Assembly: GCF_051014685.1 (NCBI RefSeq)
Contig: NC_135058.1
Coordinates: 15,874,811-15,938,810 of the forward strand
Reading direction: 5' to 3'
DNA length: 64,000 bases
From: Ptiloglossa arizonensis
Taxonomy: Eukaryota > Arthropoda > Insecta > Hymenoptera > Colletidae
In this document: piece after piece, positions 50,299 to 62,000 of the stretch
Position numbering within the stretch: the first letter of the stretch is position 1
How the letters are laid out: the number at the start of each line of letters is the position of its first letter
Program-made: the position numbers and the translations under genes
Notes under the pieces: model-generated
Seen by the model: only the letters and a program-made list of their open reading frames with translations
The model's database searches: none
What the model was told of the DNA's origin: nothing

Positions 50299-50780
50299 TT
50301 TGAAGCTCCCGAATTAAGACGAGATGATAAAGCGCTTCCAAGTAAGCACGCCGAGCCGTGTTCTGGCTCGTATCAGAGCGTCGGTGCCGCTCTTGTGCCG
50401 CGTCTCGAGGCGTCCCTGATACTTTTCGCTATCTGACCTCCGCTTGTCCGTCTTCGTCTCTGTTCCGCTCGGTGCCGCGTCGCGCGCGCCGTCTCCTACC
50501 TCCCTCGTCTCCGCGGGACGGTGTCTTCTCGAGGGCTGTCAATCTCGAGTGACGGGACGAAGAAGCGTCGGTTGATCCTATATCCAGTGGGGGAGCAGAC
50601 CGGCCGCCACTTCACCAAACCCGTCGTGACGTCAGATGGCGACGCCCGACAAGAAAATGGGAACGTGCACGCGCCAACGCGGGGAGATCACGGTTTCGGC
50701 TACCGAATCCGCGACCGAAGGATCAAACGCTCACCGAACGGGAGAACGGTATCGCGTGGACGATTACGCGTCTACTATTG

Positions 50781-51478
50781 GGCGACTAGACTTCGATCGT
50801 GACGCTGGTCAATTTAAAATAATAATACAGATAGCACGGATAGTACTATACGTCTTGAAAATGGTGACGTATAAACATCAAAGGGTGATGGCGGTCTTGG
50901 GTGACTAGACTTCCGTCGTGACACTGGTCAATTTAAAATAATAATACAGATAGCGCGAGTGTGCTATATTTCTTGGTAATTGTGACATATAGACGTCCAG
51001 GATCATGAGTGACGGAGAACGAGGTAATATCCCGCGGGATGTACTCGGTGGCGACTTGGGTCGCTAAATTTCTGTCGTGACGCAGGTAAATTTAAAATAA
51101 TAATACAGGTAGCGAGAGCACGCTACCTTTCTCGATAATAGTGACCTATAGACATCTTGATTCGAAAGGTGAGGAAAAGAGGGGCAGTATCGTGCAGAAC
51201 GGGTACTCGGTGAAGATGGTTTTCAGTGACTAGACTTCTGTCGTGACATTGGTAAATTTAAAATAATAATACTGATAACGGAGGTATAATATATTCGTGG
51301 AAAATAATAACGTATGGACGTCTGAGATCGTAGAGCGACGGTAGGAGAGGCAGTATCGCGCAGTGAAGACGGTCGTGAGTGACTGGACCACTGTCGTGAT
51401 ATCGATAAATTTAAAATAATAAAATAGATAGCACCCGCATAGTATATTCCTGTAATAGCTGTGACGTATAAACATCGA
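50781..51478 (+). repeat. Five-copy array with a conserved core of about 100 bp
   Basis: Copies begin near 50782, 50901, 51060, 51226 and 51379 (steps of 119, 159, 166 and 153). Each has GTGACTAGACTT-like sequence, then GTCGTGAC, then AATTTAAAATAATAATAC (nearly invariant), then GATAGC and a small stem, and ends with GTGACGTATAAACATC-like sequence. The spacers also resemble each other but are looser. Copy 3 can fold GGTAGCG/CGCTACC (51108-51127), copy 2 ATAGCGC/GTGCTAT with one G-U, and copy 1 ATAG/CTAT with inner pairs. No frame is shared between copies. Function unknown: structured RNA repeats or an array of protein-binding sites. Confidence 0.85.
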
Positions 51479-54400
51479 GACGTTGATTTCGAGCCTTCAT
51501 CGGTATACTGATCCGCAATGAAAGGAAACGAATTGCAATAATGACATGTTGTACCAAGATTGAGAGAAGAATGCGAAAACGATTACACGATACGGAGTAT
51601 CTAATTTTAATCGATTCGAAATAACTCAGAAACGTGTAAAAAGAGCTCGTTTGAAATGTCGAGTATTAATTAGTTCGATGTAGTTCCGCGATCGAAACTC
51701 GACTGTTTCCGATAAACAAACTGCACGGTATTGGTAGGTGCGGGGCGTAATGGCTTCTTCGGAGGCTAGTCTCGGCCAACGATAGTCGGTGCTTTCGGTA
51801 CAGCCATTAACGATAATGTTGTATCTCTACGGTGCACTTTAATGTCTGAATCAATAAATAACGAACACTTTAATGTCCGAATCGATAAATAACCAACAGT
51901 GATATAACACTAAATAACCGATCTCGTACGACTACGTGCTCGTCATTGAGCTAAATGTACGTGCATAAATTGCGGCAGAGTGTTTCTGAAATGGCCAGCC
52001 TCGGTGTATTCTTGTAAACCGTGTTGGGATCGAGAATTTTGCCGAACGAACCGTGGAAAATCATTCCTTTTTTCCGCTGCAAAATGTTGACTCCTCTGTG
52101 TAAAATTATCAAAGATTTTTACTCGAGAAGAGTTACCTTTGGTCTATCTTTATAAAGGCGTTTCGTTTGGACTACCATTATGGAAACGATAAGACTTCCG
52201 AAACTGTTTTCAAATCATTCTATATTTTCTTTACGTACACGGAAAAATTTGGTTTAAATAGATACGGCCGTTGAATATTTGTACTCGTCTTTGTCCGTCA
52301 TCTTGGATAGACGAAGAATCCCAAGGCAGAAGCCGGGCGGGAAGAATCGTAAGTAGTTTAATTCGAAGAAGCTGAACGAAGAATTCCAACGACGTCGAGT
52401 CGAGGAATCTAGGTCGACACACGACAAGTCCAGCTTGTCCTGTCCACTCGCTGTCACCGTCCATTAAGGTACGTCAGTAGCACCGAGTTCGAAACCTACG
52501 TGCGCGTAACGTGTTTAAAAAATTGCTAACACGAAATCCATCTCTCGACAATGTTTTCCTCACTGTCAGTTAAGCGTCTGGGGCAGAAAGAACGGAAAAA
52601 CGAAGAAACGTTCGACGATTTCTTTCCAGATGGTTAAGGTAGCGCATAACGATGAAACGGACACTGTTACGAGCGGTGGCAACGCGTTATCTAAACGCTC
52701 GACGATTCCACGGTGAATAAAAAGAATCGAACGTAGCGCATTCGTGAGTAAGAGCTTGCAGACACGCGTCAGGCTTGCGACCATGCGTCGGCGATAACCA
52801 ACGTCCGCTCACTCCGCCAGAAATATCCCACGACCGCAGATAGACACCTACTGTGCTCGAACTGGCGTGTTTCTGCATCGAAATCTTCGGGACACGAAGA
52901 TGCGTCAAGTTGACCCGCGGTGATCGCGTTTCTGGTATGCTCCCGAAATAATTTCGGGAGAAAGAAGACAAAGAAGTTCGATCGATCGAAAGTCTTCTCT
53001 ATAGAAATAAATAATAAAACCGAATCAGGAAAAATTCGAAGTTATACGATATACTGTTGCCGAGATCTAATATTCGTCAACGGCATTGTACGCAAATTGA
53101 ACCAAATTTTGTTCTTCGGAGGACAAATTTAATACGAGTAAAAAAACCGATAATCCGAGGTAGAAGAAACGCCACCCCAAACGTAACCTCGAGTATTTAT
53201 TAAATAAAATTGAAAAATTTGGTAGATGTTCGATGTCCGAAATGTCGAAAAATCGTCTGGGTATTTTCCACGGTACCGAATTCGTCCTTTGAGTGCTCGC
53301 CAGGTTTCGAGAAGCAGTCTGTAGGTGCACGACGGAATAAAGAAGAGATCGGGCGAGGGGAGGGTAGGGTTGGGTAGGAGGAACGAGCGGCGTAGATACG
53401 TAGAGCAGGTAGCAGTACGGCGAGATCGTTCGAGCCGCAATCCAGTAGGACGTGCCTTGATGCGCCGTGGTGGCTCGAGATACGTGCGCGAAGATGCTAC
53501 TTCTTCTGTGCAACTAGCCGGGGTAATGCACGGGACCGGCCGCCGTGCGGCAAGTGCATCGAGAGCACGCCGCTGCAGCCGCCACGCCGCCACGCCGTTG
53601 CAACCGCCACGCCGCCACGCCGCCACGCCGCCACGCCGCGCCACGGCCCCGAGATAATTTGCCCTCCAGAAAATAACAGGGTGGCGCAGGGACGCCCGCC
53701 GTGGAACGACGTGCACCGTACCGGCCCTCCGTTTCTGCGTACCTACTTACATACCTACGTCGAGCAAACCTACAGTGAGAGAGACCTCTGTACGGAGCGA
53801 GTATCGGGCATTACCGAGCCGCCGTGCCGAACAACCTTTCCGCGATTCTCGCTCCGCACGAACGCTCGATCGACCAATCGAGAGGAAACATTTGGGAATC
53901 GACCGAAAATATTTCTTTGCGACACGGTACGACTACAGTGACATTTTTTTTCTTTCAATTTTTATACTACGTTTCTCAGACGAAATGCTCTTGTATTTCT
54001 TTAGCTTTCTTCAGGGTATTGTACTATTGTAATGTACAAATTTTCTTACTCTTTGAGATATAGGTAAATATCGTGCAAATACGCGTGCATTAATTTTTTT
54101 GGAATTAATCCTCGAAGAAGATTTTATTTTCCTGGGACATTTTCATCCGAGGAATTACATCCTATTCGAAAAAGGAGAAATAAAATCTCGGTAGATTCGC
54201 TACACCATCGAAAGACTCGATCGACATCTTGTGGAAGTAACTGTTTCCGGAGAGATCTCTGGTGACAAAAGTAGGAGTGGAATAGAAACGTTCCATCGTT
54301 TCGCAATTTTCCTCACCGACTGTCGTCGCCCAATGCGCGTGCAGGATTTAAGGATTCGTGGTATCGACAATTGACGACCGCTCGAGGCATTGTTCGTTTC

Positions 54401-57400
54401 GAGTGCTCCAACGGTCGTGCAATTCCTCGAAGAAGCTTCGTCATTTCGTTCTGGTGTAGAAAAGATTGTAAAGTTGTCGGGTCACCGCGTGGAGCATGTC
54501 ACGCACGGACAAAACGATCGGTTACCAGGGGACCCGACGTCAGAGACACCGATGTTTAACCATTGACGGGTAGCCATCACTGTCGACTTCTAAGCGGCGC
54601 TTAATATCCCTGTGTCATCGTCACTGATGGTCGCAACGATCGGCGGATGTCAATTTCGTCCAAGGACTTCGATCCTTCGGAAATATTCGCGAGAGGCGAA
54701 TAATAGACCTTCGACAGCGATCCTGGTACACGCAGCACCCTAATGAGACACGGGATACTCCTCCGCGCGTCTGCGTACGGACGAATGTCATCCAAGTCTG
54801 CGGAATCTGCTGACGTTGGTGGAAGTCATCGCGATGTTTTAAAATTAAACCGGTAAACAGTCGAGGGAAGAATAATATTGCAAATCGTACGATTATTCGA
54901 CAAGTTTTTCTCAACTTTCTCATTCTTAATACCATCGGAATCCGTTTGGAAGACGGTTAAAAACCGTCCACCGCGTACAACGTATCTTTCGCTCGAAGCC
55001 GCGCTACGGTCCAACTTAAACGAATTGACCGTTCAAGGTCACCCCTGCTCCGGTTCGAGGTTGGATCGTAGAGCAGTCCCTGCTTGATAAATAAATAAAT
55101 ATAAAACTACTTTTCACTCCGAATACTCCATCGTCCACTTCGGTGTTCTACAGTGCTACGGGTAAGTTTGGAGCACACAGGCTTCCGAAGCGTCTAACCA
55201 ACAAACTCGAGTATTTCTAACGTCTTTGTAATTTCCGTGCAAAACGGTTGGCCCTTCGCAGCTCCGATCGAGAAGAAATATTCTCGATCGAGTATAAACT
55301 CGCGCAGCGAGCCGGTGTTACCGCCGCGGATTAGATCGGATCGCGGCGACTCGATGATCAAAACCGCCCCGAAAACATCTTCATCGCGTGCAAATAATTC
55401 CGGCGGTCTGTTATTAGGTCCCGGGGCATGGGTCGGGTCCCGAGTACCCGATCAAAGCAACCGAGCGACCCGGCCGAGTATCGGTACAGCGGGGGCAATC
55501 TCCTCCATCGATAACCCTCCAATTAAAACGTTCCCGCGCAGTCGGTAATTTCCCCGAAAATCGCGGCCACTTTTTCGCGCGGCGCATCCTAGCGGGCAGT
55601 TAATCTCTGCATCGGACGATGAATCGTCGCTGCAACCCTTCCCCGTGGCGCATCGGCAGGTGCGGCCGCCGCGGCCGTGTATCGAAGTTTAATTCCAGCA
55701 GAAACGACCCCGAACGCGGCGAGGGTCGGCCGTGTGCCCGAGAGCCACGAAACCGGAGGAGCGCCGCCTAGTCGCTTTAACAAGCCGAACTCATTACCAT
55801 TCGTCAATTTGAGCTACGTTCCGCCGGAGTGACCAATGGCTCTCTATTCCGTGTAATGGGGTACGGTCCGACATCCGTCACCGTGGCACCCGGGGCCGTT
55901 ATAACTGGAGCACCCCGTTACGAAACCCCGACCACCCGATTCTACGAACATTCTCCAACGACAGAGGGTATATCCTTTCGCCCACCTCCCTCCAACCTCC
56001 GAAGTAGCGGGGACTGGACCGAGACAGAGACACCAATTGGATCCGCGGGGAACGCTCTTTGTTTCTGAAACGGAAAATCTTTCGGTGAGTTTTCTGCCAC
56101 GATGCAGCGAAGCGTAGAAACTGTGACGCCTCGAGGAGGATAGCGTGGAAGTCTCATCGATGAGAAGGGTTTATTCGCTCTACGAGCGTATTTTACCTTA
56201 CGTTACGATATGTGAGTATATTGTAACGTATATTATAATGCGTATGTTGTGATCTACATTGTAATATGCGAGTACTTTGTGATCTATGTTACAATACGTT
56301 ACATTATAATACGCATGCCAGAACATCGTATGGAAAGAAAATTCCACTCGAAGAATGTATGCTGTGTTTACACAAAATCTTATGTAAGGAAAGCAACGTA
56401 CGTGACAATTGTCTCGAAATTTTGGTTACTTTAAACGGAACTCGACGATTCCATTGGAAGAGGAATGTAGCAAGGTATTATTAGATACTTGGCCCCTTAG
56501 GAATCCCAGAGGAATAGCACCGCTGATAGCGTTCAGCGCAGGACCAATGAGTCAGTTTATACCGACCAGTAATGTCTCGAGTATTGATCAAATTTGTTGC
56601 TGGGATTCGCGATCTGAGGTCATCTCCAATACCGTTTCCCTTTTGGAGAGGCACCTGACGTCCAATACAGTTCCAGAACTGTTTTGGGAACGGATTTTCA
56701 AGTTTCCGTAATACCACTGACAAGCGAGTCGGTACGAAGCAGAGAGAAAACAATATATAATGTCCACGAAACAGGAGCTAGAACAAGTTGCTTTTTCTCG
56801 ATAATTTCTAACAATAATTCCTATCGGTTGTCGAAAGTAAATAATTTATTCATCGTTGTACGCTTCCACTGACCAATTGGTTCTCTCTCTTACTGCGTAA
56901 AAATTAATCGCAAAGTTTTCGAACGCGTCCAATCGTGATCGCTGTTTCCTCTCGGTGACAGTTTCATCGCCGGAATTGCGCGTGGAAAACGATTCGCAGC
57001 CAACGAGTAACGTCGACCTAAATTCTTTCAATTGGATCTCCGCGTCGGTACAGTTTACAAAGCCCCGATCGAGCGTTTCGCTCGTAACGTACGCGTATCC
57101 GAAGAGTTAATAAACGCCCGGTAAACCGTGACGGCAGGACACAGCGTAAATTTCATGTTCGGGGCGCGATCGCGCGGCACGGAGCGACGGAAAGCTCTCG
57201 GAGCGATCGAGAGGGGTACGGAGGGGATACCGTGTGGGCGGAGGACGGACGGAGATGGAACGAGGGATAGGGAGGGGGTGGACGGAACGGTCAGCGCCCA
57301 TGGCACGAAACGTGGCCCCGGGGTTAAACGAGTTCCACTAACGAGTTGACAAATCGAGTCTCGGGGGGGTCGTGCCGAAGTAGACCTATAAAGCGAAGGT

Positions 57401-58794
57401 CGAGGGGGCCGGGGTTCACGTCGTACGTATCACCCGTTACTGCACTCCGACACGTTTATTGCTCTTGTTCGCGGCCTCGTAACGAATGACTCCACGGCAG
57501 TCTCTCCGTGGCTGGCGGAGGGAGGAACACCCGGGGACGGAGAGACGGATGAGGGACTAAGACGAGCGGAGTTCGTTGTTCTCGTTAGTGCCGCACGCAC
57601 GGAAGGACCCGTCTTTGTTCCGAGACCGATACCTCGCGGATCTTCCACGGAGGTCGAAACCACCGCTGCTGGATCGCTCGGGAGGCTGGGACGACCTCGA
57701 GGAAGATCGTCCTGCAACGAAGGAGCAACGATCGCTCGAGCGGAGCACGGAACTGTACTTCTCGACCGATCCTTCCTAGCGCCCGGTGATGCTTCTTTTA
57801 ATTATACCAGGCAAATTATTACCGAGATAATAGGCTCCTGGATCCTCCTGACCCGACGAGTTTATCATCTCGGGACGAAACCACTGTGATTAACATTTCG
57901 ACAAACCTTTCGATCGGATATACTTATTTCCAATTTTTCAACCGGACAACCACGCGATCGTTTAAACCGCGGTTACTCTGCTTTTTCAATTTTATACAGG
58001 GGAATACTTTACGAGTAACGATGTTTACGGTGGTATCTAGCGACGAAAGAATATCGTACAAGATGGCCATCCTGTGGACGATTAATACCTTTCACGCGTG
58101 TATCTGTATTCTAACGTCCGTACCAAAAGTTACTCGACCAGCTTCCAACTGCACCAATAGTCGAACTCGACTACTCAGTGTCCTCTTCACTGTCCCAAAC
58201 GCGTTCCATCCTCTACAATGTGCATCCTATGAGAAGATCGCTCTGCACTTTACTCACTTTCACGATTATCTTCATGATCGTATTTCCTACAAACGTAAAC
58301 CAGGAGACGACGAAGATTCCCAGAACGACAGGTTCCGAAGCAGCGAATCGAGGGAGTATCGAAAATTCGGTTGACGAGCCTCGAGGTTGGCACGAGAACC
58401 CGATAAATTCAACGGCTGGACGGAAGCAAGGATTCGCGATGCGATCGATAGGTTTAAAAGCACGGCCTCTTCTGGATCCCCTTGCGGACCGGGCCGGGCC
58501 AAGCCAGCCGCAATACCTAACGGAGTTTATTCGACATTGTTGAATGGCGGCAGTTGTAAAAATGATAACGGATGACCCGTGAGGCTCGGGGGCCCTTCTG
58601 GGTAATGAAGTACGGTCAGTACGGCCTGCCCCTTTGCCGAATGCCACGGCATCTCCAAGAACACGTTCCCCTCGGACGACCTACACTCGGATTTACACCC
58701 CCTGCTCTCGGACACCCGTCACTTTGCGGTCTTTGCAACAGCACCGATAATATCCTGGGGAGGCTGCCTTGTAAACGCTACCGTGCACCGATTC
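51479..58794. other. Gene-poor stretch
   Basis: No supported exon. GC-rich patches lie near 53.3-53.7, 55.3-55.9 and 57.1-57.8 kb. Nothing links these to a gene. Confidence 0.45.
53582..53644. repeat. (CCACGCCG)n minisatellite
   Basis: The 8-9-base unit CCACGCCGC is repeated about six times with one interruption (TTGCAACCG). It lies in a GC-rich patch and gives spurious Arg/Pro/Gly-rich frames on both strands. Confidence 0.85.
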
Positions 58795-59075
58795 TTCAGA
58801 CTTTCGAGCATTTTGTCGAACAATTGAATCGCTTCGACAGTGACAAGTACAGCAGGATGGGTAGGTAGCTTTGGGTACGTTCTGCGATGACCAGTGTTTC
58901 ACCGCGTTCCATCTCTCCTCTAATTTGGACGTCAAGGTTTATTCGGATCTCGGATTGGAGATCTCGGAACGTTTTGTCCAACAATTGAATCCTTTTTACG
59001 GTGAAAAGTACAGTGGAGTACACACGTAGGGTGTATTGACTGTACTCCACGTCTACTCTAATTTAAATCGAGCCA
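58795..59075. repeat. Old tandem duplication, 161-bp period
   Basis: TTTTGTCGAACAATTGAATC at 58811 recurs as TTTTGTCCAACAATTGAATC at 58972, with matching AAGTACAG downstream. CTCTAATTTGGACGTC near 58916 resembles CTCTAATTTAAATCG near 59056. The copies are diverged and no frame is shared. Confidence 0.6.
59013..59050. repeat. Inverted repeat, 10-bp perfect arms
   Basis: GTGGAGTACA (59013-59022) and TGTACTCCAC (59041-59050) flank an 18-base loop at the end of the second copy of the 161-bp duplication. Confidence 0.5.
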
Positions 59076-62000
59076 CTGTGCCTCGAGTTTGAGATCATCG
59101 GACATTTGTACCATTGACTATAATCCACGATACTCTACATTTGACCCTGTTCCATATCCTCTTCCACTTGGATCGTGTTACGTACCTTCGTCCACAGCAG
59201 AATATTAAAATACTTCGGTACGGTAGATAACTTTCCAACAACACCGAAGCGATACAACCAAAAAGGTAGAGAATTCCGTATCGAAGTCGGGTATTATTTT
59301 CACGAGCGTACTCTCGGAACTGTGAATCGCTCGAGTGAAAGAAATACAGAGACTGGAACGTACACCTGATCGCAAATCCGAGCGATCGATTTTCTCAACA
59401 CCCGAGACGCTACTGCACCGTCGAAGTTTGCAACGTCCTGTACAACGAATCGCTCGACGAAGGTTAATTTGTATCGAGGGTAAAGTGAAATTCTCCTCGC
59501 TCGTTAGCGAGATGCGATGTCGGTGAGCTGGCGTGTCACTTGGATGCTCCCGGTCGCGTCAACCGCGTCGTCCGCCCGCGATTCGCTTCGCTCGTTTCCC
59601 GTTTTTGCCCGGGATCGAAGAAACGAAGTCGCAGTCGTAAAACCGTGGAAGGATACACGACTAGGTAACCGTACCAGGGAACTCTCCGCGGCGGGTAAGC
59701 GTCGAAGGGAGGACGACGAAGCGATACGCGTTGCAGCCTTCATAAAATTCCTGGCTACTACCGGGAAACACAACGCAGCCTGTAATTAGCACTTGACGAT
59801 GCATTAGTACCGTGCGGTCTCCCTCATCTCGGCACGGAGAACGCCCTTGTAATAAAGTTGAAATGACCAGCCGCCCGTCGTTAGCCAGCCGACCACCGCT
59901 CTTGGAAAACCGGGACCCTTCTTCCATTGCTTCCTGAAGAAGGATTTCGCGTTCTACCTTCTGCCATTGCTACCTCGTTTCGTCTCGGCGATCGCCGGGA
60001 TGAACAGAGACACCGAACATCTGGATACGATCTTCGTAATTTTAGAATTCATCGACCGTTCGACGATCGGATATTAGAGGTTCGAACGACCGACTGGTTT
60101 AGCATCCCTTCGAGAATGTGGATGTTGGAAATCGTAGAAATTCTCTAATCGTGAGAAGTATTTTATTGGCGCGTTAATTTTGATAGACTTCTGCGAGAAT
60201 AAATTTTAGTTCATTACAGCACGAAGTACACATTTACGCGATTATACATTATTACAAGGACACTATATTCGTGCGGTAATAATAATGTACAAGAATGGTA
60301 CAAATAGAAGCCGACTGTTTACTTTTCCCTTCGTCTTTATCTTTCTTCTTCAATTTGTTCGGTTCATCGTCCCGATGACGTACTTCAACGCTTTTAATAA
60401 AATCTCTTCACCCAATAATTTCAAGTCCCGGTTGGATCTCCGTTAGTCGTTACCATTGTCTCGATAATTATTTTGTTCGTCGATACCATAGAGTAAATCT
60501 TTATTTTCCAGTTTTTAGATTTTTGTAACGCTGTAATCGGACCAGTAATTCCATGTCGAGGTTTCTCGAACGAGTACGCGCAGTTTTGCTAAATTACCGT
60601 TGGACGTTTGGTAATTAGAATCGAATCGCGCGTATTCCCTCCGGTCGGAATTTGAGCTAAGCGCGAGGCGCGGTCGTAAAACAGATATCCCGAAGAAGCT
60701 CTTCCGAAGTGAAAGAGAAATCCTGGCAAAGGACGCCGACCGCGCTCGCGCGCCATTTTCTGCTCGCATCGTTCTAGCACGGCTTTCACCGTCCGCGGCT
60801 GGACTTTTCCGTCTCTTTGCTTCTGTGCACCACGAGGGGAAAAATGTTCTATGCGCGGGCATTACGTGTGAATTCTGCAGTCCCGGTACGGTATTCGTTT
60901 CGCAAACGGATCCGTGGCTCCTTGGAATGCCGAGCACACCTCGAGCCACGTAATTCCCGAGCCGATTCTTGTGCCTGCCAACCCACCGAGAGCAAAACGT
61001 CTCAAACGTACGAATACCGCGAGTTTGTCAAACACCTCTGCGCCATTTCGATGAATTATCGATCACGGTGCCGACTACGCGGTAATGTATACATTTTTCA
61101 AACGCCACGAACGCGTACACTTTGTTCATTTTATTCGTTCGACGAGCTTATCCTATCGGGAATATTTTCAGTGAAAATATAATAAGCGAAATGTATAAAA
61201 TATTGGCGATAATATTCGTCAACTTTGCAGTCCTCGTACACCACTGCGCCATTTCGAAGAATTATCGATCACGGTGCCGGCTATGTGGTAAAATATAAAT
61301 TTTCCAGGCGCCACGGCTTCGAATGCCATTCTGTTTATTTTATTCGTTCAACAAGTTTATCGTACCGGGAATATTTTCGGTGAAAATATAAAAAGCAAAA
61401 TGTACAACGTTGGAAGTAATATTCTTTATCTTTCGAACTGTCTTTCGATAAATAACAGAACAAAAGTTTGGTCCCATTACCTTTATCGGTGTCAAAAGCG
61501 AATAATTGTATCGTTTGTGTTTTCGTATGTTAATGAACTTGCGAAAACCTAGTTCGTACAATGATGTAAGTAAATATTCCACGGTGACTGATAGAGGTAT
61601 CACGATCGTTTTATCATACAATGTGATCATCGAATGTACAGGGTAAGGATGATTCTTTGTACAAAAATAAATCGAAAACACAGAATAGAACTTTTGGAGA
61701 GGAAGTATCGTTTTCGAGAAAATTGATTTTGAAAGTTCATAGGTACGGCCGAGTAGAATTTGCCAAATGTGTCTGTTCGTTACTCGCTAATTCTACTTGA
61801 ATCGAAGTTGGAAACATTGGCACCGAATTATCTGTCTCCCGTCAATCGTACCATCTAATTAATTACAAAGTTAGAACAAATGGTACCGCAACACCGTCAA
61901 CATTTATAAATATCTACGTAAGTAGAAATCGTGAGCAACTGACAGACACGTTGGACAGGTCGTATTCAATATCAGAGTTTTCAAAATAGATTTTCTCGAA

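Larger units (their letters stand above)
34316..50780. other. Gene-poor stretch with GC-rich patches
   Basis: Apart from the repeats listed, I see no gene. CpG-rich patches at about 34.5-35.0, 40.6-41.2, 44.5-45.6 and 50.2-50.7 kb give long frames on several strands at once, a sign of composition rather than coding. Confidence 0.45.

Noticed and set aside
53129..53716. 195-codon minus-strand frame
   Set aside because: Half of it is the (CCACGCCG)n minisatellite read in antisense; both strands are open and the product is Arg/Ala-biased.
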